Shown piece after piece: positions 1 to 11,657 of a DNA stretch of 64,000 nt. Each line of letters opens with the position of its first letter. Position 1 is the stretch's first letter. The DNA is taken from contig ARYC01002008.1 in assembly GCA_000711775.1 (NCBI GenBank), forward strand, positions 1 through 64,000, read 5' to 3'. This stretch comes from Oxytricha trifallax (lineage: Eukaryota; Ciliophora; Spirotrichea; Sporadotrichida; Oxytrichidae). Made by a program: the position numbers and the translations under genes. The notes beneath the pieces are model-generated. The model searched no databases and was not told where the DNA came from. It was given only the letters and a program-made list of their open reading frames with translations.

Positions 1-104
1 TTAAGTGTTAATAATTAAGATGAATCAACAAATTTAAAATTTACAATCCCTAAAATTTATCAGAACCTCTTGCTTGTAACTGCTCCACTAGGCATTGTAC
101 TAAT
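1..104. other. A+T-rich flank of TBE copy 1
   Basis: This is germline DNA left of the first TBE. No coding segment is recognised. The three bases just before the element (AAT) fit the usual ANT-type TBE target, but no matching duplication is seen at the right end. Confidence 0.5.
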
Positions 105-185
105 CAAAACCCCAAAACCCCTTAATGAGGTTTATAAGTGCTTTGATTTGTAGGGAATTTGTTAGGGGTTAGGGTTATTAATAAA

Positions 186-1247
186 ATGCGAGACTAAAAT
201 TACAAGCTTTTGGGGTCTATTTATGATGAAGAGTACATAGATTTAGTTTTTAAACTGCGTTATGGATGCGATATGTATAGTGAGTAACTCAAACAAGTAC
301 TGAACTATAAGTCTATTGCACTGCTCTTAAAGCGTAGTCCCTCAACTGTTCGTTCTCACTGCTTGAAAGCTGTGTAATTAAAGCAATAATAGCTGAATTC
401 TTAGCCTAAGAGGAAGTCTAAGTTTCAATAAAAGCATATTGACTATCTTATTAATGAAAAAACTTTGCAGTATTGGGCTCACTTCTCTCTCGACTAACGA
501 GCTATTATGTTTCATCGCCAGTTCCCTGAGTTGAAGATCTCTGCATAGTCTGTTGCAAACATTTATAAACGAAACGGTATCTCTTACAAAAGTGTTAATC
601 GTATCAAGAGAGTAATTGATTTCACTCTGCCATTTTACAACAACAACTTAAATTATATTTATAATTAAATGCAGAGAGCCTAATTGAATAATATTAAGTT
701 TATCCATGCTGACGAGGCTGTGTTTACATTCAACACTTTCATCTAGAAGTCTTGGTATTAGAGGCATAGCAACATAGAAGTATATGACTAGAAAGTCAAG
801 GTATAAACAATGGCTATTCTTGGAGGAATTAGCGAGGATACTGGTTTAGAAACTTATCTTCATCCTCGCTCTATTAAGACAGAGTAGTATATAAAGTTCT
901 TAGAACAGCTGAGAGAGAAGTACCCTGAATAAGAGATTATACTATTCGTTCATAATCTCTCTGTTCATAAGACCAAAGAAACAAGGAAGAGTTATGAACA
1001 ACTTAGAATAACGCCAGTGTTCAACGTACCTTACAGTCCATAGTTTAATGGAATTGAGTTCTACTGGGGAATATTAAAAGGTCATTACAAGAAACTGCTG
1101 CTATATCACTTGATGCATGACATACCTATCGAAACAGTAGACTTTATTAAAAGCTCAGCGAAGAGAGTAGATAATTTGTTGGCTTAAAAGTGTGTTAAAG
1201 AAGGGAGAGTGAATGTATATAAATAAGTTTTGTAGTTAAGTTAATGA
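186..1247 (+). CDS. TBE 42 kDa transposase, open frame with mutated catalytic Asp
   Basis: Read with TAA/TAG as Gln, this is an uninterrupted 353-codon frame from ATG 186 to TGA 1245-1247. It is a DD34E (IS630/Tc1/mariner-type) transposase. The first catalytic Asp lies at about residue 176 (HADEAVF). The last catalytic Glu lies at about residue 291, in a YSPQFNGIEFYWGILK context. The second Asp is expected about 34 residues before the Glu, in FVDNLSVHKT as seen in copy 3. Here the codon is CAT (951-953), giving FVHNLSVHKT, so residue 256 is His. The protein should be full length but catalytically dead unless the call is a sequence error. The TGA lies about 10 bp from the end of the convergent 22 kDa ORF. 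Confidence 0.93.
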
Positions 1248-1256
1248 ATATATAAG

Positions 1257-2045
1257 TCACATTTAAAATTCTTTAGAGGGAGCTAGCTTCTCTTTCATTT
1301 CTTCTACTTCTTGCTTCCCTCCACCTAAGTTTCTTCTCTTACTGCCAGCTCCAGCATCTATGTTCATTGACTCTAGTGGCTGAATATTTGAATAAAGTCT
1401 CTTGCTGACTTCATACTTTGTCTGCGACTTTCGCTCTCTGTGAAGCTTGCTCTATTCCTTCATCAAGAAATTACCAGTACCAGATTTTTCTAAAGAGTTA
1501 AGCTATAAATCTTGCTTGAAATATAAGGATGCTTCTGCAGCTCTGATAGCCAGCTCTCACTTATCTTGATCCCTTGTTTGTCCTTATCTTCTGAAGAGAT
1601 GCTGTACCTTTTCTTATGAGATTCTTGAATAATTTTCTTTCAAGTAATCACCTTTAATTGTTGCAAGTATGCCAAAGAAATAGTTTCTTTCAGGCAGTTT
1701 ATTTGACAATTGTTTCTTAGTAGGCAAGTACAGCGAAACCTCTGGGTCGTTCATAGCATCATCATATAAGTTAGTCACTGAGATTTCTGGATAGTTTGGA
1801 ATCTCTGCAAGCTTTACATCTTAAGTTTTCAATGCTTTCTTCTCTTCGCAGAGTATCGCCCTTAGAAATGAAATTTTGGTACCTTCCATCGTTGGCAAGA
1901 GCAAACCAACTACATAATCAAGATGAGTTACTATGAGTTCATTACCTTACTGCATCAGGTAGCGGTGAAAATCCTCCTTGCTTCTAAATCTCTGAATCAA
2001 TTCTTGTGCTTGCACTCTTTTCATTACATCATTCATTGACTCCAT
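1257..2045 (-). pseudogene. TBE 22 kDa ORF, frameshifted
   Basis: The second TBE gene, of unknown biochemical role, starts at ATG 2045 (MESMNDVMKRVQAQ) and would end at TGA 1257. Compared with copies 2 and 3, there is an extra A near 1633 and two extra bases near 1522. Together they restore frame, but the stretch between them runs into TGA, so the product is truncated at about 150 residues. The C-terminal half is still recognisable in the original frame (SKLHRERKSQTKYEVSKRL). It converges on the transposase gene and diverges from the kinase ORF. Confidence 0.85.
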
Positions 2046-2611
2046 CTTGTTTACAGATCTAAGAAATGATATTCAAATTTAAGTTTATTGATTTCAATTA
2101 TATACCTCTGTAAAACTTACTATTAAATATGGGCATCCTATAGGATTTCAACTTCTAAGAAGGATATGGAGAAGGTTTTGAGAACTGGTTTCAAACTTGA
2201 GAGATTGATATCAATTTCTACTGTTATAGTTCCATATTTTTTAAATTTAAATTGGTACGTACTTAATTAGGAGCAACTCTTAAAATGCTAGTACTTAATT
2301 AGGGGCATTAATTAAAGCTAGTACTTAATTAGGAGCACCCTAATTTTAATCATAAAATCACAAAATACCTCCTAAAGCAGTACGTACTTAATTAGGTGCA
2401 CCTCCTAAATTGGTATGTCCTATAATCAACTTATTATCGAAAGTAAAAATGGTTACTCTCTCACCCATATTAAGAGCTGGATCTTCTCCTAATACTCATT
2501 TTTCTTTTCTAATACTCTAAGAATTTCCCTTAAAACTTTTAGGCTCGCGAAGCTTTCATATAAGTTCTCAGTTATAGACGCAGTTTTATAATTTTAAATT
2601 CAAATTTAAAT
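2046..2611. promoter_or_regulatory. Divergent intergenic region with four GTACTTAATTAGG repeats
   Basis: This lies between the divergently read 22 kDa and zinc-finger/kinase ORFs. A motif GTACTTAATTAGGNGCA occurs four times on the + strand (about 2258-2275, 2291-2306, 2321-2337 and 2386-2403). Copy 2 has one such unit, inverted, at 9399-9420. The location suggests a control or transposase-binding role, but that is inference. Confidence 0.4.
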
Positions 2612-4056
2612 ATGAGCGCTAACTTTTAAGAAAAACAACAGCACTTCCATCAAACTAAATGAGACTTACCTTTGTTAGCAATAAAAAGTGTGATAGCTGA
2701 TAGATCAAATCTCATAAGGAACTACCAGAGCTATCACTTGAGATCTCTATCATTAAAATAGAAATTAATAATAGAAAATAATTGGCAAACAAGTGTATAG
2801 GAGACAGAGAGGAGGAGAAAATTAGAAATGAAATTTAAATGTAAGCAGAGGAAGTTTAAGTATATTTTTTTGAGAAGTGTGAAAGAGACTTCACTCATTA
2901 ATCTAGCTGGTACAAGCATAAGAAGGTCCATAAGGAAGCTAAGCCTACTGTATACTTAAAGCATGACAAAGCTGATGGAAGGTATGATTACTTTGAGTGC
3001 CATAAGCAGTACTCTCATACAAGAGACTTAAAGAAGCATCTATTAAAAGCCCACAAGAAAGAAATAAAAGTTGAAGATTAAGACACTCAACTAAATTTGC
3101 TCAACAAAAAAGAAGCAAGGGAGCCTCTTTAAGTTGCTGAGCTTTAACAAGCAAGCGAATCAGATTATGTAACGATTGCACGCATCTTCTTAGCGTCAGA
3201 GGTCATTAAAATCATGATTAAAATATAATACAAGAAAATTCCAGTACTAGCATAGATTGATATAGATACTTCTCTCTAAAGCTACCTGATTCTAGAGGAC
3301 TCCTATGACAAGAAAGTTATTAAGGATTATCAGTATGCTTACAAGGTATATCCTTTCAACTATCTCCTTAATGATGATAAATACTAGATGGAGTTTACAA
3401 ATGAGTATCAAGTACTCACTCAGGCCAAGTTTAAAGAATGCAAATACTTAATAAAGCTAGATGCTGTTTTCCTAGCCAAAGATCATGTGGCTTTCAGACT
3501 ACCACTCTTTGAGATGACACTCAGAGATTTCATAACTGATCAAAGAAATCATAGATAGCTTGCATTAATATCAACCTAAGCTATAAAAGGTATCAAAGAG
3601 CTTCATAAGTTAGGCTTTGTTCACAGAGATCTCAAGCCTGAGAATATAATGTTGAACTTTTCACCAGTAACAGTAACAATTATTGATTTCAACAGAGCCT
3701 TAAGAGTGGAAGTATCAAGACTTGGAAGTGCAATGGGAACTCCAGGTTATTATCCAGAAAGAGAAGACTGGAAAGATGGACACTTACAGTGGGATGTGTG
3801 GGCTTTAGCAGCAATAATAATAGAGTGCGATAAGACTCGCAACGATTACTACTCTACAAGGTGCGAGAAGGATGCAAGGCAAAGAATAAAGCAATTTATT
3901 GAAAAAAACAAGAGTGTCTCAATCAATGAAGCAAATGGCAGAGTCAATAATAAAACCAAACTCAAGATCAGACATATCAATAGAGCAGATAGAGTTGTGG
4001 TTAAGTAAGATAAACTTCAGACCTCTCCACATGATCGAAAAGTGCATTTTGAGTGA
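2612..4056 (+). pseudogene. TBE 57 kDa zinc-finger/kinase ORF, degraded
   Basis: The third TBE gene begins at ATG 2612. Two bases are missing early relative to copy 2, and an in-frame TGA replaces a Cys codon near 2698. From about 2701 the frame is open to TGA 4054-4056. Two C2H2-type fingers are present, but each has lost its first Cys: FEKC before H..H near 2870-2920, and YFEC (copy 2 has CFQC) near 2990-3050. A protein-kinase-like domain follows: HRDLKPENIML near 3620-3655, IIDFNRA (DFN in place of DFG), GTPGYYPERE, then DVWALAAIIIE. Near 3905 and 4025 two opposite one-base indels compensate each other. Confidence 0.88.
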
Positions 4057-4173
4057 TTAAATTAAATACATTTACTATAAATTTCACTTTAAAACCTATT
4101 AATAATCCCAACCCCTAACAAATTCCCTACAAATCAAAGCACTTATAAACCTCATTAAGGGGTTTTGGGTTTG

Positions 4174-5645
4174 CATTTATCCTCCAGTTAATCATTTTAT
4201 ACTCTTATTATTTAAAACAACTTTAAATATTTCCTTGTAAATTATTTACTTAAGAAATATTCCAGAAAATAATAGATTATTAAAAAAAGACTAGTTATAA
4301 TTACTGAAATCTCTGATTAGTAGTTTAAACTATTAATCTTAAACAATTAAGTATTTAATGATGGATACTAGTCATATCTCCAATTTCATCTATTCACTAT
4401 AAGGGCTATAGTTATTACAGGTTTACTGAAAGAGCAAAAGGAGATACTTACTAGATGGGTTAACAGACTGTAAGTGTAGTTTAGTTAAGCTATCATAGGT
4501 TGACGCATTAGAATATACAAGTATATTTATATAAAAACATTTCATAGAGGAAATGACTATGAAATTAATTGTCCAGTTGGCATAATAGTTTCTAACACAT
4601 TGTTTACTGTATGTTTATTGTTGAAAAATAGATATAATATCACCTATGAAACAGTTAAATAATGAGAATATTCGAAAGAGAAGGAGGATAGATTTTTAGT
4701 CCGATAAAGTTAGTGTAAGAATTATAAGACTAAGAACAAGAATAACAACCCCTGCAGTCATAAGATCTTGGATAGAGTGTTTCAACTGACCTTAATTCAA
4801 GTTATTATTTAGATGCCATTTAGTATCTCAGTTAAAAAGAATTCTTTCTAAAACTTTTCATTCTCATTAAAAATTAGTCTAAATAACTATAAAAATTTAA
4901 TTTATATATTCTATAGACCATAAATCTTTAAAACTCAAAAATTATTTGAAATAATAGCAATAACATTATTTATTAATAATATTTCAAATTGAAATTTAAA
5001 TAAAAATAAGCATAAAAAGGACAATTAAATACTATCTGAATTTTAGACCTATATTTCATAATTAAACTAAAATAAGTATATTTATTAAATTTTGAGTTTA
5101 ATACTGCTAGTAATAGAATTATATTTTAATCACTTCAGGATTCAGTTTGTACAAATTGCTAATTATATCTAAAATATAATATAAAAAAGTTTTAATATTT
5201 GTAATTGATATAATATAGTTATTAAGTTTAGATCTTATACTATCACTACGTTGAACAACAAATATTTTGGGAAATATAAAATATTAAAAGTTATTATTTA
5301 AAAATTAATGTAAATGACTATTTGAATATTATCACATAAGTGTTTATTGATTTGATTTTTTCGCTCTAAAATTTAGATTAATTTGCATTTTATTACTAAA
5401 GGCAGTATGTATTTTAAATAATTATAATGTTCCCATTTGTTTTCTATTTTATCAAAATTAAGAAGTATCAATACAAATTAAGTAGTTTATCTTCAAATTT
5501 CAACTTCTTCCCTTTTTATTTCAACAAATCATTGTCCCTATAACTACATATAAATCTTTCAAAATAATTATACCAATCATACCAATTTGAAACATTCTCT
5601 AATTAAATTCCAATTAAACTCTAATGATTTAAGTTAACAATATTT
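4174..5645. other. A+T-rich non-coding germline DNA
   Basis: Very A+T-rich with frequent stops and homopolymer runs. No coding segment, RNA gene or repeat could be supported. Confidence 0.5.
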
Positions 5646-5810
5646 TCAGAGAGAGATACTTGGGCATTACAGCAGATTCATGGTAGGATAATCAATTTTA
5701 TCTATCAATTTCCACATCTTTTTATGGCAGAGATTAAGTTTCTCTGCCGATTCTCTCTGTTTTTTACTGAAATCTTTTTGTTTCTTCTTGCTAACTGGTA
5801 TCATTTGCAT
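5646..5810 (-). CDS. Small coding island (possible MDS), Lys-rich, 54 codons
   Basis: An ATG at 5810 opens 54 codons to TGA 5646-5648. The protein is basic and non-random (MQMIPVSKKKQKDFSKKQ, then a Cys/His/Trp-containing middle), unlike the Asn/Ile/Lys/Phe mix of neighbouring frames. It is not recognised. It could be the first MDS of a macronuclear gene, with the remainder elsewhere. Confidence 0.5.
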
Positions 5811-6740
5811 AATTAAATAAATATATAAGAATTTATTATAAATTATTACACTCCTTTAAAATTAAAATGCAAATGTAGTTGTTCATCGTTTTCTATATCA
5901 AAGAATTGTGCTTCATTTAGAGTTTAACAAGAGAGTCTTTCAGAGTTAACATGTTAAATTATATTAGCTATATTTATTAAAATGTAAAACAACTTTTTCT
6001 TAATTCAAATCTATATGGTCTACATTATTCTCAATATTAATAATAAATAAGTTTATTATCAAATTTATAATTTATTTGATGATTATTTATATGGCCTTTT
6101 GCTCTTGACTTTTTAATATTAATTGTTATAAATTAAGGAATAAATTCTCTAGAAATAAGAAGATAAAGATAAAGATAAAAGGTATTATATTATTTAACTT
6201 GTGTGTATAATAATTCATATTTTAGTATATATTATGATGTTTAATATCTTAAAAATAATAATTAAATAAATAATTATATATCAAATTATTTTGTTGCAAA
6301 AATATGAAAATGATTAGTTAGTTAATGTCTTTATAATTTTCCACATTTTAAAGAAATATCAATAAATGTCACCATATATTTTTAAACATTACCTAAATTA
6401 ATAACGAAATTATAGCAAGTTGATATTTCGTAACTTGAACTAATACAAATATATACATACATTCATGTATATCAATCTATTATATCTTAAGAGTCCTTAT
6501 TAATTTTGTGTGAGCAAATTTAACGATATGACAAAGTTTAAAATAATAAATTCATAAATTTAGATAAAAATGAATCAGTATTAGATAAACCATATTCACT
6601 CGCTTATTATTTAAACAAAAGACAAATTTAATTAATGTTTTCAATCATCTATGCTAGTGAATGGTGAGTTTTGATCTTGCAAATTACCATTTATAATTAA
6701 TTAAGCATGAATTTAATTTGAATTTATTATTTATTTAATT
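5811..6740. other. A+T-rich non-coding germline DNA
   Basis: No supported gene or repeat in this stretch. Confidence 0.45.
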
Positions 6741-7146
6741 ATTGTAGGAATAAATTCGAAATTGGGAAATTAATTATATTTAAATTAAATTATTGGCAGT
6801 TAAAATTGGCCAATTTAAACGATCTAGGGCTCATTTGATAGAGAATTCAAAATTAGCTGGACTTTTCTACTGGCGGTACTATTTTATCGCATCCCTGGAG
6901 CGAGATAACTTCACTTTAATTAAACTCATCTAAATTCATTAAATTATACCCTCACATTAAACTCAAGTTATCTCGCTCCAGGGATGCGATAAAATAGTAC
7001 CGCCAATAGTAAAGTCCAGCTAATTTTGAATTCTCTATCAAATGAGCCCAAGATCGTTTAAATTGGCCAACTTTAACTGCCACTAATTTGATGTAATTTT
7101 AATTTAATATAATTATAATTTCCCAATTTCGAATGTATTCTACAAT
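6741..7146. mobile_element. Palindromic MITE A
   Basis: About 406 bp. Left and right halves are inverted copies of each other. The ends read ATTGTAG...TTCGAAATTGGG, and the inner arms contain GGCGGTACTATTTTATCGC and CATCCCTGGAGCGAGATAA. Only about 55 bp at the centre (around 6920-6965) is unpaired. There is no coding capacity, as expected of a foldback MITE mobilised in trans. The inner arms are notably richer in G+C than the surroundings. Confidence 0.85.
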
Positions 7147-7440
7147 ATTAGTGGGTTTACATCAAGAGCTTATTAAATTAATAAAATATAATTGGAGTTA
7201 TTGAGCTGAGAAAGAGGCATTTTTAAGAAATCAAAATGAGATAATAGTCAAGTTATCGTTGTTATAGATTGATGTTCTTTTCCATTTGAACATTTATAAC
7301 TTCCATATATTTTACCGAACTTTATACGTTTTCATAACAAAAAATCATTGAATATATATCAATATTTAATTAAATTTAATTGCTTAAATATGAATTTAGT
7401 TAATAATTTAATTAAGTTTAAATGATTAGTTTATTCAAAA
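7147..7440. other. A+T-rich spacer
   Basis: No feature supported. Confidence 0.4.
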
Positions 7441-7548
7441 TTGGATAATGATTCCAGCTTTACCTCTGATGAAGTTGAACTCTTCCAGTCTCGATTTAAG
7501 TCTACCACTTATAGTTTCTTTTCGTCTTAAAGATTCACCAAACTGTGA
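7441..7548 (+). CDS. Small coding island, Ser-rich C-terminal-like segment
   Basis: The frame reads DNDSSFTSDEVELFQSRF and on to TGA 7546-7548. It is acidic then Ser/Phe-rich, unlike random A+T-rich translation. No start is seen. Probably an MDS fragment; the family is not recognised. Confidence 0.4.
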
Positions 7549-7763
7549 TTTTATTAATTTAACATTAAATTATTAATCCATAATGTATATTGTTCGAAAT
7601 TCTTTACTAAAAAATTTTTAAATAGAAATTAGCTAATTAAGATTCAAAACCCCAAAACCCCTCAATGAGGTTTATAAGTGCTTTGATTTGTAGGGAATTT
7701 GTTAGGGATTGGGGTTATTAATAGGTTTTAATGTGAAATTTATAGTAAATGTATTTAATTTAA

Positions 7764-9197
7764 TCACTCAAAATGCACTTTAGGATCATGTGGTAGAGGT
7801 CTGAAGTTTATCTTACTTAACCACAACTCTATCTGCTCTATTGATATGTCTGATCTTGAGTTTGGTTTAATTATTATTGACTCTGCCATTTGTTTCATTG
7901 ATTGAGATACTCTTGTTTTGTCAATAAATTGCTTTATTCTTTGTTTAGCGTCCTTCTCGCATCTTGTAGAGTAGTATTCATTGCGAGGCATATCGCACTC
8001 TATTATTATTGCTGCTAAAGCCCACACATCCCACTAAAAGTCTCCATCTCTCCAGTCTTCTCTTTCGTGGATAGTACCCTTGCGTTCCCATTACAGTTCC
8101 AAGCCTTGATACTTCCACTCTTTAGGCTCTGTTGAATTCGATTATTGCTACTATTACAGGTGAGAAGTTTATCATTATATTTTCTGGCTTCAAATCTCTG
8201 TGAACAAACCCTAACTTTAATACCTTATACGGTCTGAGTTGCTATTTATCCAAGTTACTTATGATTCCTTTGATCTGTTATGAAATCTCTTAGGGTCATT
8301 TCATAGAGTGGAAGTCTGAAAGCAACATGATCCTTGGCAAGGAGAACAGCATCTAGCTTGATTAAGTAACTACACTCTTTAAACTTTGCTTGAGTGAGTA
8401 CTTGATACTCATTTGTAAACTCCATCTAATATTTATCATCACTTAAGAGATAGTTGAAGGGATACACCTTGTATGCGTATTGATGATCATTGATAACTTT
8501 CTTATCAAAGGAGTCTTCTAATATTAGGTAGCTTTAAAGAGAAGTATCTAGGTCAATTTAAGCAAGAACCGGTATTTTCTTGTATTGAATCTTGATCATA
8601 ATTTTTGTTATTTCAGAGGTCAGTTGGTTGCGTGCCTTCCTAACGTACTCTAACTCTCTTGCTTATTCAGGCACTACGACCTTAGAATATTCCCTCGCTT
8701 TTCTTTTGTTGAGAAGCTTCAGCTCAACTTCATGATTCTCATCTTCTATATATTTCTTGTGAGCTTTTAATAAATGCATCTTCAAATCTCTTGTATGAGA
8801 GTATTGCTTATGGCACTAAAAGCAGTCATACTTTCCATCTATTTTATCATGCTTTAAGTATACAGTGGGCTCGGCTTCTCTATGCTCTTTCTTATGTCTG
8901 TACAACTTGATTTATGAGCAAAATCTCTCTCACATAGCTCACAAAAATAGACTTCAGCTTCTTCAGTTTGTATAGGAATTTCATTAAACTTTCTCCTCCT
9001 CTCTGTCTCCCACACACTTGTTTGCCATTTATTTTCTATTATTAATTTCTAATTTAATAACAGACCTCAAGTGATAGCTCTGGTAGTTCCTTATGAGAGT
9101 TCATCTCACAGCTATCACACTTTTTATTGACACCAAAGGTAAGTCTCATTTAGTTTGATGGAAGTGCTGATGTTTTTCTTAAAATGTTAGCGCTCAT
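7764..9197 (-). pseudogene. TBE 57 kDa zinc-finger/kinase ORF, frameshifted
   Basis: ATG 9197 begins MSANILRKTSALPSNQ and retains a CDSC motif that is broken in copy 1. A one-base shift near 9065 and another in the first zinc finger (CELCERDF, near 8900) interrupt the frame. The second finger is intact in Cys/His content (CFQCHKQYSHTRDLKMH, C-x2-C-x12-H-x4-H). The kinase-like domain ends at TGA 7764 with ...DISIEQIELWLSKINF. The gene is recognisable throughout but not translatable as one frame. Confidence 0.87.
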
Positions 9198-9398
9198 ATT
9201 TAATTTGAATTTAAAATTATAAAACTGCCTCTATAACTAAGAGCTTATATGAGAGCTTTCCAGCTTCAAGGGAAGTTCTAAGAGTATTAGAGTAGAATTA
9301 TGAGTGCTAAGAGACGAACCAGCTCTAAATATAGGTGAGAAAGTAACCATTTTATCTATCAATAATAAGTTGATTATAGCACGTACCATTTTAGGAGG

Positions 9399-9420
9399 TG
9401 CTCCTAATTAAGTACGTACC
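9399..9420 (-). promoter_or_regulatory. Single copy of the GTACTTAATTAGG intergenic motif in TBE copy 2
   Basis: It reads TGCTCCTAATTAAGTACGTA on the + strand, the inverse of the motif present four times in copy 1. It lies between the divergent kinase and 22 kDa ORFs. Confidence 0.4.
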
Positions 9421-9627
9421 AATTTAAATTTAAAAATATGGAACTATAACAGTAGAAATTGATATCAATCTCTCAAGTTTGAAACCAGTTTTCAAAACCT
9501 TCTCCATATCCTGCTAAGAGGTTGCCTCCTATAGGATGCCCATATTTAATAGTAAGTTTTACAGAGGTATATAATTGAAATCAATAAACTTAAATTTGTA
9601 TATCATTTATTAGATCTGTAAAACAAA

Positions 9628-10401
9628 ATGGAGTCAATGAATGATGCAATGAAAAAAGTGCAAGCACAAGAATTGATTCAAAGATTTAGAAGCAAGGAGG
9701 ATTTCCATCGCTACTTAGTGCAGCAAGGTAATGAACTCATAAAAGCTAATCTTTATTCTGTATTTGGTTTGTTCCTGCCAACGATGGAAGGTAAAAAAAT
9801 ATCATTTCTAAGAGCCATACTCTGCGAAGAGAAGAAAGCATTGAAAACTTAAGATGTAAAGTTTGCAGAGATTCCAAACTATCCAGAAATCTCAGTGACT
9901 AGCTTATATGATGATGCTATGAACGACCCAGAGGTTTCGCAGTACCTGCCTACTAAGAAACAGTCGTCAAATAAACTACCTGAAAGAAACTATTTCTTTG
10001 GCATACTTTAGTGATTACTTGAAAGAAATTATTCAAGAATCTCATAAGAAAAGGTACAGCATCTCCTCAGAAGATAAGGATAAACAAGGGATCAAGATAA
10101 GTGAGAGCTGGCTATCAGAGCTGCAGAAAAACCCATATTTCAAGTAAGATGTGTAATTTAACTCTTTAGAAAATCTGGTACTGCCATCTTCTTCATGAAG
10201 GAAAAGAGCAAGCTTCACAGAGAGCAAAAGTCGCAGACAAAGTATGAAGTTAGCAAGAGACTTTATCCAAATATTAAGCCACCAGAGTAAATGAACATAG
10301 ATGCAGGAGCTGGCAGCAAGAGAAGAAACTTAGGAGGAGGGAAGCAAGAAATAGAAGAAAAGAAAGAGAAGCCAGCTCCAACTAAAGAATTTAAAATATG
10401 A
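9628..10401 (+). pseudogene. TBE 22 kDa ORF, deleted and frameshifted
   Basis: ATG 9628 (MESMNDAMKKVQAQ) is followed by good homology to copies 1 and 3. An ~11-bp net deletion near 10008 creates TAG-TGA directly after ...FFGIL, and one missing A near 10168 causes a second shift. The C-terminus is recognisable up to TGA 10399-10401. Confidence 0.85.
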
Positions 10402-10410
10402 CTTATATAT

Positions 10411-11470
10411 TCATTAACTTAACTACAAAACTTATTTATATACATTCACTCTCCCTTCTTTCGCACACTTCTAAGCTAACTAATTATCTACTCTCTTCGC
10501 TGACCTTTTAATAAAGTCTACTGTATCGATAGGTAGGTCATACATCAAGTGGTAAAGCAGCAGTTTCTTGTAATGACCTTTTAATATACCCCAGTAGAAC
10601 TCAATTCATTAAACTATGGACTGTATGGTACGTTGAACACTAGCGTTATTCTAAGTTGTTCATAACTCTTCCTTGTTTCTTTTGTCTTATTAACAGAAAG
10701 ATTATCAACAAACAGTATAATCTCTTATTTAGGGTACTTCTCTCTCAGCTGCTCTAAGAACTCGATATACTGCTCTGTCTTAATTGAGTGAGGATGGATA
10801 ACATAAGTCTCTAAACCAGCATCCTCGCTAATTCCTCCAAGAATTGCCATTGTTTATACCTTGACTTTCTAGTCATAAACTTCTATGTTGCTATGCCTCT
10901 TATACCAAGACTTCTAGATGAAAGTGCTGAAGTAAACACAGCCTCGTCAGCATGAATAAACTTAATATATTCTATCAGGCTCTCTGCATTTAATTAGAAA
11001 TATAATTTAAGGTGTTGTTGTAAAATGGCAGAGTAAAATAAATTACTCTATTGATACGATTTACACCTTTGTAAGAGATACCGTTTCGTTTATAAATGTT
11101 TGCAACAGACTGTGCAGAGATCCTCAACTCAGGGAACTAGCGATGAAACATAATAGCTCGTTAGTCGAGAGAGAAGTGAGCCCAATACTTCAAAGTTTTG
11201 TCATTAATAGATAGTCAATATGCTTCTATAGAAACTTTGACTACCTCTTAGGCATAGAATTCAGCTACTATTGCTTTAATTATACTGCTATAAGACAGTG
11301 GGAGCGAACAGTGAGGGACTACGCTTTAAGAGCAGTGCAATAGACTTATAGTTCAGTACTGGTTAGACTTATTCACAATACATATCACATCCAAAACGCA
11401 GTTAAAACACTAAATCTATATACTCTTCATCATAAATAGACCCCAAAAGCTTACAATTTTAGTCTCGCAT
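10411..11470 (-). pseudogene. TBE 42 kDa transposase, multiply frameshifted
   Basis: Homologous to the copy 1 transposase from ATG 11470 to TGA 10411. A base is missing in the N-terminal region near 11320, a TGA replaces a codon near 10980, and a base is missing near 10930, just after the first catalytic Asp. The second catalytic Asp is kept (FVDNLSVNKTK), in contrast to copy 1. One further base appears to be lost in the NGIEFYW-equivalent region near 10605. Confidence 0.88.
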
Positions 11471-11657
11471 TTAATTAATAACCCCAACCCCTAACAAATT
11501 CCCTACAAATCAAAGCACTTATACACCACACTAAGGGGTTTTGGGGTTTTGATTGCAAGCCACCTGTCAAAGAGAGACAAGGCTGGGGTCCCCCGGATTT
11601 AAATGTATAATGCAGATTATAAGAACATGGTACAATCAAGTTTTTCAATATTAATAA

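Larger units (their letters stand above)
105..4173 (+). mobile_element. TBE transposon copy 1 (Telomere-Bearing Element)
   Basis: About 4.07 kb. The left end begins CAAAACCCCAAAACCCC and continues into a ~78-bp inverted repeat that recurs inverted at about 4100-4173. The right terminus is slightly degenerate (a G and a T missing in the G4T4 tract) and is followed by CAT, so no perfect target duplication remains. Gene order is transposase (+), 22 kDa ORF (-), zinc-finger/kinase ORF (+), the known TBE architecture of Oxytricha. In the germline such elements are removed as IESs during macronuclear development. This copy is mutated in all three genes, although its transposase frame remains open. 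Confidence 0.95.
7645..11551 (-). mobile_element. TBE transposon copy 2 (inverted)
   Basis: 3907 bp. Canonical CAAAACCCCAAAACCCC terminus at 7645 and its inverse ending at 11551, flanked by a perfect 3-bp duplication ATT (7642-7644 and 11552-11554). It carries the same three genes as copy 1 in opposite orientation. All three carry frameshifts or stops. Confidence 0.95.
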
